Assembly (NCBI RefSeq): GCF_000420365.1
Contig: NZ_ATUU01000001.1
Location: forward strand, 434,001-498,000
DNA length: 64,000 nucleotides
Direction: 5' to 3'
From: Weissella halotolerans DSM 20190
Lineage (GTDB): Bacteria; Bacillota; Bacilli; Lactobacillales; Lactobacillaceae
Shown piece after piece: positions 35,272-46,787 of this stretch. Position 1 is the stretch's first letter, and every line of letters begins with the position of its first letter. The notes below the pieces were generated by a model. That model saw only the letters and a program-made list of their open reading frames with translations, made no database searches and was not told the origin of the DNA. The position numbers and the translations under genes were made by a program.

Positions 35272-36933
35272 TTAAAATAAGCCTGAAATATGACCTTGAT
35301 TATCAATATCAATTTGTTTTGCTGCTGGAACCTTAGGCAGTCCAGGCATGGTCATAATTGATCCTGTTAAGGCAACCATAAAACCAGCGCCCAACTTCGG
35401 TACAAATTCACGCACATGGATGGTGAAATCGGTTGGAGCGCCTAGCGCCTTAGGTTGGTCCGATAGCGAGTACTGGGTCTTAGCCACAATAACCGGTAAT
35501 TGATCCCAACCATACTGCTTAAAGGTCTTTAGCTGGCGCTTGGCCTTCGTTGATAATTCAATTCCTTGGCCACCATATATGTCACGTACAATTTTCGTTA
35601 ACTTAGTCGTCAAATCATCATCGGGTTGATAAAGCGGCACAAACCTACCTGGTCGTTTCGTCGCTGCAACCACCTCAGCAGCCAAAGCTTTAGCTCCTGC
35701 ACCCCCGGCCGCCCAAACATCTGCTGGCACTGCGGGTACCCCTTTAGCACTGGCGTAGGCTTTGATGGCCTCAATTTCTTCTGCAGTGTCACTGGTGAAA
35801 TGATTAATAGCCACCACTAGGGGTACCCCATACCGTTGCATACTCTTAATATGTTGACCTAAATTGGCTAGCCCGCGTTCTAGCGCTGGCAAATCAGGTT
35901 GATCTAACTGCTTTTCAGCCACCCCACCATGTAGTTTTAACGCACGGACCGTTGCCACGATAACAATGGTATCAGGAGTTTTACCCAGAATTGGTGCTTT
36001 GACATCCAAAAACTTTTCACCACCTAAGTCAGCCCCAAACCCAGCTTCCGTCACAACATAATCAGCCAAGCGTAAGGCCGCTTCAGTTGCTTGAACTGAA
36101 TTTGTCCCCTGGGCAATATTGGCAAAAGGGCCGCCATGAATCAGGGTTGGCGTATGATTGATTGTTTGCACTAGATTAGGCTTAATCGCATCCTTCAAAA
36201 GGGTTGCAATAGCGCCACCAACCCCCAGTTCAGCCACAGTCACCGGTTCTTTATCATAGGTATAGCCAACAACAATGCGCTTAATCCTGGCTTTCATATC
36301 TTCCAAATCACGGGCCAATGTTAAAATGGCCATTAATTCTGAAGCTGCCGTAATATCAAACTGTCCTTCATGGGGAACGCCGCTAGTTGGGCCCCCGAGT
36401 CCAAGCACCATGTGCCGTAGCGTGCGATCATTAACATCCATCACTCTAGGCCAGAGCAGTCGCCGTGGATCTAAATGCAAGGGATTCCCCTGATAAATAC
36501 TATTATCAATCAAGGCCGCTAAACTATTCTGGGCACTGGTGATTGCGTGAAAGTCTCCGGTAAAATGCAGATTAATATCGGCCATCGGCAAAACCTGTGC
36601 ATAACCACCACCGGTAGCCCCACCTTTCATGCCTAAAACTGGGCCCATCGATGGTTCCCGTAAGGCTAACATGGTCTTTTTACCAGTTGCTTGAATGGCA
36701 TCTGCTAATCCAACCGCCACCGTGGATTTACCCTCACCGGCAGTAGTCGGGTTAATTGACGTTACTAAAATTAACTTACCACGTTCTGTCTGACTACGTT
36801 CTTTAGCCAAGCTTACCTTAGCTTTATCTCGTCCATACGGCTCCCATTCACTCTCTTGCAAACCAGCTGCTTGGGCAATACGTTCAATCGGCCATACTTC
36901 GGCTGCTTGCGCTATCTCAATATCTATCTTCAT
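35272..36933 (-). CDS. fhs: Formate-tetrahydrofolate ligase
   Basis: 553 aa. ATP-dependent synthesis of 10-formyl-THF, the one-carbon donor for PurN and PurH. ATP loop [19 protein letters not shown] and the conserved [18 protein letters not shown] are present. Lies only 36 nt after purD with no terminator between, so it is the last gene of the purine operon, a sensible metabolic coupling. Confidence 0.96.
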   Translation of the reverse strand: MKIDIEIAQAAEVWPIERIAQAAGLQESEWEPYGRDKAKVSLAKERSQTERGKLILVTSINPTTAGEGKSTVAVGLADAIQATGKKTMLALREPSMGPVLGMKGGATGGGYAQVLPMADINLHFTGDFHAITSAQNSLAALIDNSIYQGNPLHLDPRRLLWPRVMDVNDRTLRHMVLGLGGPTSGVPHEGQFDITAASELMAILTLARDLEDMKARIKRIVVGYTYDKEPVTVAELGVGGAIATLLKDAIKPNLVQTINHTPTLIHGGPFANIAQGTNSVQATEAALRLADYVVTEAGFGADLGGEKFLDVKAPILGKTPDTIVIVATVRALKLHGGVAEKQLDQPDLPALERGLANLGQHIKSMQRYGVPLVVAINHFTSDTAEEIEAIKAYASAKGVPAVPADVWAAGGAGAKALAAEVVAATKRPGRFVPLYQPDDDLTTKLTKIVRDIYGGQGIELSTKAKRQLKTFKQYGWDQLPVIVAKTQYSLSDQPKALGAPTDFTIHVREFVPKLGAGFMVALTGSIMTMPGLPKVPAAKQIDIDNQGHISGLF

Positions 36934-36969
36934 CTTACTGTCCTCTATCCTTTAAAACGTTCCTTCACC

Positions 36970-38214
36970 CTACTCAGCTAAGCCTTGCTGACCAATATCA
37001 CGTCGATAAGCTAAATCTGTAGGTTGATCAGCTAACAGCCGATATATTTTAGCCTGGGCTTCCGCTAATTTAGTTGCTGCAGTTATAACCGTTACGACCC
37101 GTCCCCCTTGACTGACTAGCTGGCCGGCATTGGTCGTGACCCCGCCGTAGTTAACCCGCAACTTAGCTGAAAAACCCGGTACCATGTAAGCGCGCGTAGT
37201 CGCTGTGGGATAGTCGGGATTGACCAGCACTACCCCTATGTAGGTCTGTTCTGTTTGCCAGCGTGGTGTTACTGGTCGGCCAGCCAGCAAATCTTGGATA
37301 AGGATATACAGGTCACTTCTTAGTTGAGGTAACACGACCTGGGCTTCGGGATCGCCAAAGCGGACATTATATTCGATAACCTTAGGGCCCTCAGTTGTCA
37401 ACATCACCCCCGTATACAGTATTCCTTGATACGGGCAGCCCGTTGCCGCCATCGCGTCTAGCAAGGGCGTAACTAATTGATTAATGGCCTCTTCAACCAG
37501 CTCCGGGCTAGCAAAAGGGACTGGACTATAAGCCCCCATTCCACCAGTATTGGGCCCTTGACCACCTTCAAAACGGCGTTTATGGTCCTGGGCTACTGGA
37601 GTATGAATAACCTGCCGTTTACCAACCAAAGAAAAGATTGAAAACTCGCGGCCCTCCAAATACTCCTCTATCACCAAACGAGCAGTTGGATTCGCCTGAT
37701 AAATTGCTTGAATAACACGCTCACTGCTGACTGCATCCTCAAGAATGCGCACCCCTTTACCAGCAGCCAAGCCATCCTGCTTAATGACGATGGGCCAGCC
37801 CAACGCTTTCACTGCTGCCTGGGCTTTTGTGACTGTGTCTACCGTCAATGCACGGGCGGTTGGAATCTGATGGTCTAAAACAAGCCGCTTCATAAACGTT
37901 TTTGACCCTTCTAACTGCGCTGCCGCCTTATTAGGTCCAAAAATAGTTAAGCCCTGGGCTTGAAAAGTATCAACAATGCCATCTACCAGTGGCCCTTCAG
38001 CTCCAACCACTGTTAAATCGATTACATGGTGTATAGCAAAAGTCGCTAGGGCAGTCTGGTCGCTGGTCGCAATATCCACTAATTTAATTTTAGCATCCTT
38101 CATCCCTGGATTACCAGGTGCCACATAGATTTGCTTAACTTGATCACTCTGAGCAAAGGTTTGCGCCAAGGCATGTTCCCGGGCTCCACTACCAATAATC
38201 AACACTGTTGCCAT
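36970..38214 (-). CDS. purD: Phosphoribosylamine-glycine ligase
   Basis: 414 aa ATP-grasp enzyme making GAR from phosphoribosylamine and glycine. N-terminal VLIIGSGAREHALAQ, ATP-grasp lysine region IVIKQDGLAAGKGV, and metal site VIEYNVRFGDPEAQVV are intact. Fourteen nt after purH. Confidence 0.96.
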   Translation of the reverse strand: MATVLIIGSGAREHALAQTFAQSDQVKQIYVAPGNPGMKDAKIKLVDIATSDQTALATFAIHHVIDLTVVGAEGPLVDGIVDTFQAQGLTIFGPNKAAAQLEGSKTFMKRLVLDHQIPTARALTVDTVTKAQAAVKALGWPIVIKQDGLAAGKGVRILEDAVSSERVIQAIYQANPTARLVIEEYLEGREFSIFSLVGKRQVIHTPVAQDHKRRFEGGQGPNTGGMGAYSPVPFASPELVEEAINQLVTPLLDAMAATGCPYQGILYTGVMLTTEGPKVIEYNVRFGDPEAQVVLPQLRSDLYILIQDLLAGRPVTPRWQTEQTYIGVVLVNPDYPTATTRAYMVPGFSAKLRVNYGGVTTNAGQLVSQGGRVVTVITAATKLAEAQAKIYRLLADQPTDLAYRRDIGQQGLAE

Positions 38215-38228
38215 TTAACTACCCTCGC

Positions 38229-39755
38229 TTAATGCTTAAAATGCCGGTGACCAGAAAAGACCAACACAATGCCAAGTTCATTCGCCTTATCGATTGATTC
38301 CTGATCGCGAATTGACCCACCTGGCTCAATAATTGCCGTAATCCCATGTTCAGCTGCATATTGAACTGAATCAGCCATTGGGAAAAAGGCGTCCGATCCT
38401 AGAACAGCTTCTTGGTAGCCTGCTTTATGTTGAGCATGATCAATTGCTAACTTGACTGAATCAATCCGGTTTGGCTGACCGGCTCCAATCCCCAAGGTTT
38501 GACCAGCCCTGGCAACAACAATCGCGTTTGATTTAACGTATTTAACCACTGTTTGGGCAAATAATAAAGCGGCGATTTGTTCAGCAGTGGGTTGCTTTTC
38601 CGACACGACCTGCAAGTCCTCGACCCTGTCCTCGTGTAAATCACGCTCTTGCATGACTGCTCCACCCAAGACTGAGGTAATTTCTACTGTTTGCGGAATA
38701 TCATGCCTAAAGGGGAGGGTCAAAAGGCGTAGATTCTTTTTCTTAGCTAATTCAGCATAGGCTTCATCCGTAAAGGATGGTGCAATAATGATTTCTAAGA
38801 AAAGTTGGTGCATTTTTTTAGCCGTTGCTAAATCAACTGGTCGATTCAAGGCTACAATCCCGCCAAAAATCGAAATATCGTCCGCCAGATAAGCCCGATC
38901 CCAGGCTTCCTCAATTGTTTGGCCTTGACCTACCCCAGCTGGATTCATATGTTTAACTGTGACAACTGTCGGCACTGTAAATTCTGCGATAATCCGTAGG
39001 GCGGCGTCGCCATCGCGAATATTGTTATAGGACAGTTGTTTACCATGTAGTCGTTTGGCAGCCAGAATCGAATAGTCTTCTGCTAATCCAGTTTGATATG
39101 CAGCGGCAGCCTGCTGTGGATTTTCGCCATATCGCAAGGTTTCGACTAAATCATAGGTAGGTGTCATTTTTTCTGTAAAGCGTGTACCTGATAAATAATC
39201 AGCAATTAAGGCATCATAGGCAGCTGTATATCGAAAAACCTTTGCTGCTAGTCGTTGTCGTAAAGTCTGATCAACCTTGTCATTTTGTAAGGCCTGAATA
39301 ACAAAATGATAGTCCTTAGGGTCAACAATGGGCAGGACAAAGGCTGCATTTTTAGCTGCGGCACGTAGAAGGGAAGGCCCACCAATATCAATCTGTTCAA
39401 TCGCTTCTTCAGTTGTAACTCCTGATTGTTGAATGGTTGCTTTGAATGGATAAAGGTTAACCACCACCAAGTCAATCGGGCTAATCCCTTGTTCAGCTAG
39501 CTGGGCCATGTGAGCAGGAAGGTCGCGTCTAGCTAACAGGCCAGCATGAATTTTGGGATGAAGCGTTTTTACCCGTCCGTCTAACAATTCAGGAAAGCCA
39601 GTCAGCTCTTCTACTTGTGTAACTGGCAGACCGGCCTTGCGTAAGACCTGGAAGGTTCCCCCAGTTGAAATCAACTCATAACCTAAAGCAACCAGTTGTC
39701 CCGCAAATGGAACTAGGCCTTGTTTGTCAGAAACGCTCAATAATGCTCGTGCCAT
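38229..39755 (-). CDS. purH: Bifunctional AICAR formyltransferase / IMP cyclohydrolase
   Basis: 508 aa, standard length. N-terminal cyclohydrolase domain ([31 protein letters not shown]) and C-terminal formyltransferase with [12 protein letters not shown] and the terminal [18 protein letters not shown]. Last two steps to IMP. Shares one base with purN. Confidence 0.96.
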   Translation of the reverse strand: MARALLSVSDKQGLVPFAGQLVALGYELISTGGTFQVLRKAGLPVTQVEELTGFPELLDGRVKTLHPKIHAGLLARRDLPAHMAQLAEQGISPIDLVVVNLYPFKATIQQSGVTTEEAIEQIDIGGPSLLRAAAKNAAFVLPIVDPKDYHFVIQALQNDKVDQTLRQRLAAKVFRYTAAYDALIADYLSGTRFTEKMTPTYDLVETLRYGENPQQAAAAYQTGLAEDYSILAAKRLHGKQLSYNNIRDGDAALRIIAEFTVPTVVTVKHMNPAGVGQGQTIEEAWDRAYLADDISIFGGIVALNRPVDLATAKKMHQLFLEIIIAPSFTDEAYAELAKKKNLRLLTLPFRHDIPQTVEITSVLGGAVMQERDLHEDRVEDLQVVSEKQPTAEQIAALLFAQTVVKYVKSNAIVVARAGQTLGIGAGQPNRIDSVKLAIDHAQHKAGYQEAVLGSDAFFPMADSVQYAAEHGITAIIEPGGSIRDQESIDKANELGIVLVFSGHRHFKH

Positions 39756-40348
39756 TAATTAAATACCCCTTCTTTCAATAAGTGCTTTAATGTTTGTGGG
39801 TATACCACATGCTCAACCTCGTGAATGCTAACAGCTAATGCTGCTAGACTCATCCCATCTTCAATTTTCACCGGCACTTGGGCAATGATTTGTCCTGAAT
39901 CCACTCCCGCCGTAACATAGTGGATTGTTACCCCGGTTACTTTAACGCCATAATGAAAGGCATCCTCAATCCCATGCCGTCCAGGAAAACTTGGCAATAA
40001 GGCTGGATGAATATTAATAATCCTATTTGGATAAGTGGCCACAAAATGGGCACTTAAAATACGCATATATCCGGCTAGCAAAATCCCATCTATGCGGTCG
40101 CTAGCTAACCGGTCTAATATAATGCTTTCTGCTTGCGTCCGACTAGCAAAAGCATGGTAGTCAACTAAGGTCACTGGAATGCCAGCGGCCTTCGCTTTTT
40201 CAATTACAGCGGCTTCCTTTTGATCGACTATTACCCGGACAATTTTTGCGGGTAACGCTTCATTTAAAATAGCTGCTTGTAAGGCTGCAAAATTACTTCC
40301 CCGACCAGAAGCCATCACTGCCAAACGGGCGCACTCTAATTCGGCCAT
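39755..40348 (-). CDS. purN: Phosphoribosylglycinamide formyltransferase
   Basis: 197 aa. Transfers formyl from 10-formyl-THF to GAR. Catalytic Asn/His in [13 protein letters not shown] and Asp in [12 protein letters not shown] are intact. GGGAGG precedes the start, which overlaps purM by 13 nt. Confidence 0.95.
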   Translation of the reverse strand: MAELECARLAVMASGRGSNFAALQAAILNEALPAKIVRVIVDQKEAAVIEKAKAAGIPVTLVDYHAFASRTQAESIILDRLASDRIDGILLAGYMRILSAHFVATYPNRIINIHPALLPSFPGRHGIEDAFHYGVKVTGVTIHYVTAGVDSGQIIAQVPVKIEDGMSLAALAVSIHEVEHVVYPQTLKHLLKEGVFN

Positions 40349-41382
40349 GGTGCCCTCCCTTTAAACACAACTGACGGTTCTTGTTGCTGACGTGCTGTTA
40401 TTGCACCCAGTTCATAAAACGGATATGCTGCTTTGGCTAAATCTTGTTTAACCGCTGCTAGGTTTTGGGGATGCACCACCAAAATCATTCCCAGCCCATT
40501 GTTAAAGGTCCGCAACATATCCGTTTGGCTAAGCTGGCCTCGCGCTTGCAATCGTTGAAAGATTGGCGGGATTGGCCATGTATCCCAGTTCAACTCAGCC
40601 TTTAACTGGCTCCCATAAGCCCGAGGTAAATTTTCCAACAAACCACCACCGGTGATATTGGCGATACTTGCCAGCAAGTGTTTGTCCAATAACGGCCCTA
40701 CCTGTGGACCATACAAGATAGTTGGCCTTAGTAAGGTGACCTGTTCACTAGTCGTTAAGCCCTGAAAATCGGTCCGGGTCTTTAGGCCTAAAATTTGACG
40801 TACCAGGGAATAACCATTGGCATGCAAGCCAGATGACGGTAAGCCAATTAAGATATCCCCTGCCTGCGCATTAGCGGGGGTTAACATCGCTCCGCGTTCA
40901 ACTATTCCGACCCCAAAGGCCGCTAAATCATAGTGGTGGTTAGCGTATAACCCTGGCAATTCAGCTGATTCTCCACCAATTAATGCTGCACCCACCTGTT
41001 TAGCCGCTTTAGCAATCCCAGCTACAATGGTGGCAACCGTCTGGGGGCGCATTTTGTCAAGACCTAAGTAATCTAATAAAAATAACGGTGTCGCCCCCTG
41101 AGCCAAGAGATCATTGGTCACCATAGCTACTAAATCCTGACCGATTGTAGCATGTTGATCAGAAGCAATGGCTAGGAGCAATTTGGTACCAACCCCATCT
41201 GCACTACTTACCAAGACTGGCTCCTGATAGCCTTTTGGGAGGGCAAAGGCTGCCCCAAAGCCACCCAAGCCAGCTACTACCTCACTCGAATAGGTTGCTT
41301 CTACAGCAGTTTGCATGGCCTCGACTGCTTGGTTACCAGCCTCTATGTTAACGCCGGCCTGTGCATATGCATCCTCTCTCAT
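40336..41382 (-). CDS. purM: Phosphoribosylformylglycinamidine cyclo-ligase
   Basis: 348 aa. The start MREDAYAQAGV is used (GGAG six bases upstream); the frame is open 20 codons further into purF. Conserved SADGVGTKLLLA and IGGESAELPGLY loops are present. Forms AIR from FGAM. Confidence 0.95.
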   Translation of the reverse strand: MREDAYAQAGVNIEAGNQAVEAMQTAVEATYSSEVVAGLGGFGAAFALPKGYQEPVLVSSADGVGTKLLLAIASDQHATIGQDLVAMVTNDLLAQGATPLFLLDYLGLDKMRPQTVATIVAGIAKAAKQVGAALIGGESAELPGLYANHHYDLAAFGVGIVERGAMLTPANAQAGDILIGLPSSGLHANGYSLVRQILGLKTRTDFQGLTTSEQVTLLRPTILYGPQVGPLLDKHLLASIANITGGGLLENLPRAYGSQLKAELNWDTWPIPPIFQRLQARGQLSQTDMLRTFNNGLGMILVVHPQNLAAVKQDLAKAAYPFYELGAITARQQQEPSVVFKGRAPWPN

Positions 41383-41419
41383 CACAACTCCTTTCGTCCT
41401 ATCTTTACTTAAGATTGCC

Positions 41420-42889
41420 CTACTCACCAGGTTCCGGATCAAAGATAACTTGACCTGTCGCTGCCTCTTCAGCTAGCTCAGGCGCATAGTCATAAATCGG
41501 GGCCGGATAGTGACCATCAAAATAGGCGGTTGTCAGTCCAGTCCCTGGCCCTTGATAAGGCAAATTAATCGCTGCTACTAGTCCCGCTACTGACAAAAAG
41601 GCCAGTGAATCTGCCCCAATCATTGTTTTTATTTCGGCTACATTGTAATTAGCAGCAATCAACTCCGCCTTTTTTTGCATATCCACCCCGTAAAAGGATG
41701 GGTACTTAAAAGCTGGGGCGGCAATCCGCACATGTACTTCTTTCGCCCCTGCCTCCCGTAACATCCGAATGATGTATTTAGAGGTCGTGCCACGCACGAT
41801 TGAATCATCTACCAAAACAACTCGTTTTCCTTTGAGTACAGCTGGTACCGTACTCAATTTCATCCTAACAGCCCTTTCCCGACGGGCCTGCGTCGGCTCA
41901 ATGAAACTACGGGCAACATATTGATCCTTTACTAGCCCCATCTCATTAGGTAGCCCGCTCGCTTTTGCATAACCCATGCTAGCTGATAGGGAAGAGTTGG
42001 GAACGGCAACGACTAGGTCAGCTGATGCGGGTGCTTCTTTGGCTAAACGCGCACCCATTCGTTCCCGGGCTAAGTGTACATTTACGCCGTAAATATCTGA
42101 ATCCGGCCGGGCAAAATAGATGTATTCCATCACATCAATGTCCAGGCGTCTTGCCTGCGTATAATAGTCGCTTGACATCCCCGCATCCGTAATCGTAATC
42201 ACCTCACCCGGCTGGACATCCCGAATGAACTTAGCGCCCACGGAGGCTAAGGCAGCTGTTTCAGAGGCCAATACATAAGCTCCACTCGCCATCTGTCCTA
42301 GTACAAAGGGGCGAAAACCATGTGGATCCAGCATGGCATAAAGTCCCGTTGGGGTCATAAGCAAAAAGGCAAATCCACCGCGCAGCTGTCTTAACGCATC
42401 TTTGAGCTTTTCTAAAAAAGGCTCCTTTACTGACCGGCGAATAAGATGCAGTAAAATCTCGGTATCAGAAGATGACTGAAAAATGGCGCCTTCTGCTTCC
42501 AACTTGCGACGCAGCGTTTGGGCATTCGTGATGTTACCGTTATGTGCTAAAGCGAGTTGCATATCGGAAAAATTCACCATCAAGGGTTGCACATTTTCAA
42601 CCCCACCACCGCCTGCTGTAGCGTAACGAACATGTCCAAGGGCCGCATGGCCTCTTAAAGAGGCTAGCCGTTGCTGATCAGCAAATACCTCACTTAACAA
42701 CCCTAGGCCTCTTTCTTGCCATAAAGCACCCGCTTGATTAGCTACAATTCCTGCCCCTTCTTGTCCCCGATGTTGTAGGGCATGGAGGCCATAAAATGTT
42801 AAGTTGGCTGCTTCATCAGTACCCCAAATCCCAAAAATACCGCACTCTTCATTTAAAGAATGGTTTTGTTGACTTAGGTCAGTTGCCAT
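41420..42889 (-). CDS. purF: Amidophosphoribosyltransferase
   Basis: 489 aa. First committed step of purine synthesis. A 15-residue propeptide precedes the catalytic cysteine in EECGIFGIWG. The PRTase motif VVLVDDSIVRGTTSKYI is intact. Overlaps the end of purL by 16 nt. Confidence 0.96.
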   Translation of the reverse strand: MATDLSQQNHSLNEECGIFGIWGTDEAANLTFYGLHALQHRGQEGAGIVANQAGALWQERGLGLLSEVFADQQRLASLRGHAALGHVRYATAGGGGVENVQPLMVNFSDMQLALAHNGNITNAQTLRRKLEAEGAIFQSSSDTEILLHLIRRSVKEPFLEKLKDALRQLRGGFAFLLMTPTGLYAMLDPHGFRPFVLGQMASGAYVLASETAALASVGAKFIRDVQPGEVITITDAGMSSDYYTQARRLDIDVMEYIYFARPDSDIYGVNVHLARERMGARLAKEAPASADLVVAVPNSSLSASMGYAKASGLPNEMGLVKDQYVARSFIEPTQARRERAVRMKLSTVPAVLKGKRVVLVDDSIVRGTTSKYIIRMLREAGAKEVHVRIAAPAFKYPSFYGVDMQKKAELIAANYNVAEIKTMIGADSLAFLSVAGLVAAINLPYQGPGTGLTTAYFDGHYPAPIYDYAPELAEEAATGQVIFDPEPGE

Positions 42890-45111
42890 GCAAGTGCCTC
42901 CTTATACTGCTGCTGGGCTTTTGCCCGCTCTAATTTAATCGTTTGGTCAAGGCTCCTAAAATTTAACACTTGGTCGGTCGTCACTTCACCAATCCGCCTT
43001 GCTTTTGCACCTGCTAAACCTTCAAATTCGGCTTGCTGAATAGGGTGAACTGTTAACACAAAGAGGCCTGGACTTTCTGCAAAGTACCAACTTGCTGGAT
43101 AATCAAGTTCCGTTGTTAACCCAAATGGGGTATCAAATACCGTTTCTGCTAGCGCCAAAGCCAGCCCACCATCAGCCACATCGTGAGCACTCGCCACCAA
43201 GCCTCGTTCAATGGCCTTCCGCACAAGCAACTGCTGTTGTTCAACCAACTCTTCATCCAAGGGTCGCAAGCCACCGCTTGGTTGATCCACCAATAATTTT
43301 TGAAGAGCTGACCCATTAAAATCATCCTGAGGAGTTCCTACTAGATAAACTAAGTCATGAGCGGCCTTAGCTGATATAGTCACTGCCTTACTAATATCAG
43401 TTAATAAGCCCACCATCCCAATCATTGGTGTCGGATAAATAGCTATGCCATCTGTTTCATTGTATAAGGACACGTTACCTGAAATAATCGGCGTATTTAA
43501 TTACCTAGCCATCTGATTAATCCCCGCCACTGATTGGGCTAATTCATAATAAATGGTGGGATCATCAGGATTTCCAAAATTCAAACAATCAGTAATGCCA
43601 ATCGGTTTTGCTCCCGTGACAACAATATTAGCAGCGGCTTCGGCAACTGCCCGTTTTCCCCCCTCTTTTGGATCTAGATAGGTATAGCGACCATTAATGT
43701 CCGTTGTCATCGCCAACCCTTTCTTGGTGCCAGCCACCCGTACTAGGGCAGCATCGCTACCTGGCTTTATTACCGTGTCAGTTCGTACCATGCTATCAAA
43801 ATGGCGATAGAGACTGGCCTTTGATGCTAGTGAACTCTGCCCTAATAAAGCTAAAAAGGTTGCACTAGCATCCGTTAGGTCAGGCTGCATCTGCTGTTTG
43901 TTAACAACTTGCAAGCGCCGGGGTTGTCGCTGTTGCAAGACTGGTTCAGGTGGCGTTGTTAAAAAGTCAACTGCTACATCGGCAACAATCTCCTTTTTAA
44001 ACCGCAAACGATAGCGCTGGTCAGCCCTTACTTGCCCAATTACCACGGCTGCCAAACCAGCTTTAGCATAATAATCGGCAATTTTTGCTGCTTGACCTTT
44101 TTTTACTACTAATAGCATTCGTTCCTGTGATTCAGATAACATTAATTCATAGGGGGTCATATTGGTTTCACGTTGGGGCACTTCATCCAAATCCAACTCA
44201 ATTCCATTTCCTGCTTTGCTGGCCATTTCAGCCGATGATGAAACTAATCCTGCCGCGCCCATGTCTTGAACACCAATAATACTATCGCCCAGTTCGCGCA
44301 TAACCTTAATCGTTGTATCCATCACTAATTTTTCTAAAAAGGGGTCACCAACTTGGACTGCCGAACGGTCTTGACCACGGGCTGAGTCAAATTCAGCAGA
44401 AGCAAAGGTTGCCCCATGAATCCCATCGCGTCCCGTCTTGGCACCAACATACAAGACCTCATTACCAATTCCTTCGGCCTTCCCAACGTGCATCTGGGTT
44501 TGGTCTAATAGGCCAACGGCCATAACATTAACTAAGGGGTTGCCCTGGTAGGCCTTATCAAAAACAAGTTCGCCACCGACCGTGGGAATACCAATGGCAT
44601 TTCCATAACCCGCAATACCTGCAATCACACCGTCCACCAAGCGGCGGGTTGAAGGCTGCGTTACTTCTCCAAAGCGTAAACTATCCAAAATCGCAATGGG
44701 TTGGGCACCCATTGAAAAAATATCCCTTAAAATGCCACCAACTCCGGTAGCAGCCCCTTCATAGGGTTCGACTGCTGAGGGATGGTTATGTGATTCGGCC
44801 TTAAACACTACTGCCTGACCATCACCGATATCTAAAATACCAGCTCCTTCACCTGGCCCCTGCAAAACGCGTTCGTTTTGCGACCAAAAGGTTCTTAACA
44901 CCGGCTTCGACTTTTTATAAGAACAATGTTCCGACCACATCGCAGCAAACAAACCCGTTTCAGTATAGTTTGGTAAGCGACCTATTTGGGCGACTATGTA
45001 CTCATATTCATCTTCTGTTAAGCCCCACTGTTTATAAAGCCCTTGTTTTTTAATTTCAACTGGACTTGGTTCTAGAACCGCATCCACTAGGTTAGCTGCA
45101 CCATGGTCCAT
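42874..45111 (-). pseudogene. purL: FGAM synthase large subunit purL with in-frame nonsense codon
   Basis: The full frame of 746 codons matches a complete small-type PurL (about 740 aa). A TAA at 43501-43503 interrupts it at codon 537. The reading frame is unchanged on both sides: INQMAR, stop, then LNTPIISGNVSLYNETDG, the standard PurL continuation. It is thus one base substitution, not an indel. The N-terminal 536 residues hold the ATP-binding and glycine-rich parts; the C-terminal part could only be made by restart at a poor GTG (43473). FGAM synthesis with PurQ and PurS is probably lost. Confidence 0.92.
43501..43503 (-). other. purL: In-frame TAA within purL
   Basis: Codon 537 is TAA between AGG and TTA. 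A sense codon such as GAA, CAA or AAA is one change away. The context is not a known read-through signal. Confidence 0.9.
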
Positions 45112-45113
45112 CT

Positions 45114-45785
45114 TTAAACACCCACCTTCCCGTCAATCGCGGCCTTTATACTTTCAAAAAAAGGCCGACCAGCAGTACTACCCAATATGGTTTCAACTGC
45201 CCTTTCTGGATGGGGCATCATCCCCAATACATTACCTGCTTCATTCGTAATTCCAGCAATCTGGTGGGTCGACCCATTAACGTTAGTCTGGTAACGAAAG
45301 ACAATTTGGTTTGCTTGCTCCAGCTGGGTAACTAGCGTGTCATCTGCATAGTAACGCCCCTCAGCGTGAGCAATTGGGTAGTGTATCTGTGCTTGTTGAT
45401 ACGCCGTCGTAAAGGGGGTCGCTTTATTTTCGATTTGAATAGCCACCTCATCACATATGAACCCTGGTTGTTCATTTAGCATAAGTTGGCCAGGTAATAG
45501 ACCTGCTTCGGTTAAAATCTGAAAACCATTGCAAATGCCAACGACGATGCCACCCCTGGCTGCCAATGCCTTAACGGCCGCCATCACGGGTGAAAAACGG
45601 GCAATTGCACCAGCCCGTAAATAATCACCAAAGGAAAAACCCCCTGGTAAAAAGACTGCATCATACGCAACTAGTTCCTTAGCTTGGTCTGACACCAAAC
45701 TTGTTGACACACCAAATTGCTTTAAAGCTTTTTCTAAATCAAGGTCACAGTTTGATCCTGGAAACTGAATCACCGCTGCACGCAT
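45114..45785 (-). CDS. purQ: FGAM synthase glutaminase subunit
   Basis: 223 aa from [10 protein letters not shown], with AGGAGG upstream. Class I amidotransferase that feeds ammonia to PurL. Nucleophile Cys in [11 protein letters not shown] and the His/Glu of [10 protein letters not shown] are intact. This contrasts with the dead triad of the CarA-like protein in the same window. Confidence 0.95.
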   Translation of the reverse strand: MRAAVIQFPGSNCDLDLEKALKQFGVSTSLVSDQAKELVAYDAVFLPGGFSFGDYLRAGAIARFSPVMAAVKALAARGGIVVGICNGFQILTEAGLLPGQLMLNEQPGFICDEVAIQIENKATPFTTAYQQAQIHYPIAHAEGRYYADDTLVTQLEQANQIVFRYQTNVNGSTHQIAGITNEAGNVLGMMPHPERAVETILGSTAGRPFFESIKAAIDGKVGV

Positions 45786-45786
45786 G

Positions 45787-46050
45787 CTAACCCTCCTCTG
45801 GCACTGCCTGTAGGTCAAAATGATAGGTTTCTGTATTCTGGTTAATCAAAAGAGCCGCCGTTAAGCTTTTTACATCATCAACAGCCTGCTCTTCGTCAGC
45901 CGCCTCAAGGCGCACTTCAAAATATTTTCCCTGTACGACCTCTCTGACGTTTTGATACGCTAAGCGATGCAGAGCTGCCTTAATTACCTCCCCTTGGGGA
46001 TCAAGTACAGAGGGTTTATAACTAACATAAATATGAGCTAAATACTGCAT
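45787..46050 (-). CDS. purS: FGAM synthase subunit PurS
   Basis: 87 aa. Small bridging subunit of the PurLQS complex; YVSYKPSVLDPQGEVIKAALHR is typical. One base between its stop and purQ. Confidence 0.93.
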   Translation of the reverse strand: MQYLAHIYVSYKPSVLDPQGEVIKAALHRLAYQNVREVVQGKYFEVRLEAADEEQAVDDVKSLTAALLINQNTETYHFDLQAVPEEG

Positions 46051-46061
46051 TACCTTTCCTC

Positions 46062-46787
46062 CTAGCCTAGTTTAGCTGCCAACCGATCTAATACGATCGC
46101 ATAACCCAATCGCAAATCCCCCTTTTTTTGGCGGAATATATCTTTATCTAAAGATTGGTGATTCCTTTTATCTTGTAGCCGCATATTATCAGGTGATAAT
46201 TCATCAGCTAACACCAAGTCATTCTGCTTGGTGAAACCAAATTCTACTTTTAAATCAAGCAGCTGAATATCTAAGTCAGCAAATAGGTCAGTCAGTAACT
46301 GATTGATGCGCAAGGCCTGCTGACGAATCGCTTCAATTTGTCCTTGCGTCAAGATTGATAATGCAACTAGTTGTGAGTCGTTAATCATTGGGTCATCTAG
46401 TTCATCTGCTTTTAAATAAAATTCTTGCACAGGCGGTGTTAAGGGTTGCATTGGTGCTTGAGCAAAACGGGTAGTAAAATGGCCGGCCGTTACATTACGA
46501 ATCACTACCTCTACTGGAATCATCGTCAACTTTTTTACCAGGCTTGCCCTAGCACTAACTGTTTTTACATAATGACTGGGGATTCCTCGCTCCTTTAAAT
46601 AGCGAAATAAGTAGCCACTAATTTGGTTGGTATAATGCCCCTTATCCTCAATACGCACCTTACGCTTACCATTCAAAGCGGTTGCTTCATCCTTATGCTC
46701 AAGCCATACGATTTCTGGTGAAGTTGTTGCATACACAGCCTTCGCCTTTCCTTCTGCAAGCAATCCTTCTTTTTTAAGAGATATCAT
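46062..46787 (-). CDS. purC: SAICAR synthetase
   Basis: 241 aa from MISLKKEG. GLLAEGKAKAVYAT at the N-terminus and LVDLKVEFG-like LLDLKVEFGFTK, followed by LADELSPDNMRL, are the PurC signatures. The start overlaps the 3' end of purK by 14 nt; its ribosome site is a G-rich GGGGG rather than a classical SD. Confidence 0.95.
   Translation of the reverse strand: MISLKKEGLLAEGKAKAVYATTSPEIVWLEHKDEATALNGKRKVRIEDKGHYTNQISGYLFRYLKERGIPSHYVKTVSARASLVKKLTMIPVEVVIRNVTAGHFTTRFAQAPMQPLTPPVQEFYLKADELDDPMINDSQLVALSILTQGQIEAIRQQALRINQLLTDLFADLDIQLLDLKVEFGFTKQNDLVLADELSPDNMRLQDKRNHQSLDKDIFRQKKGDLRLGYAIVLDRLAAKLG

Noticed and set aside
43501-43503. Programmed read-through of the purL TAA
   Set aside because: The following bases (TTA AAT) do not match known read-through contexts, no structure was seen after it, and purK has an unrelated context; a plain nonsense mutation is simpler.
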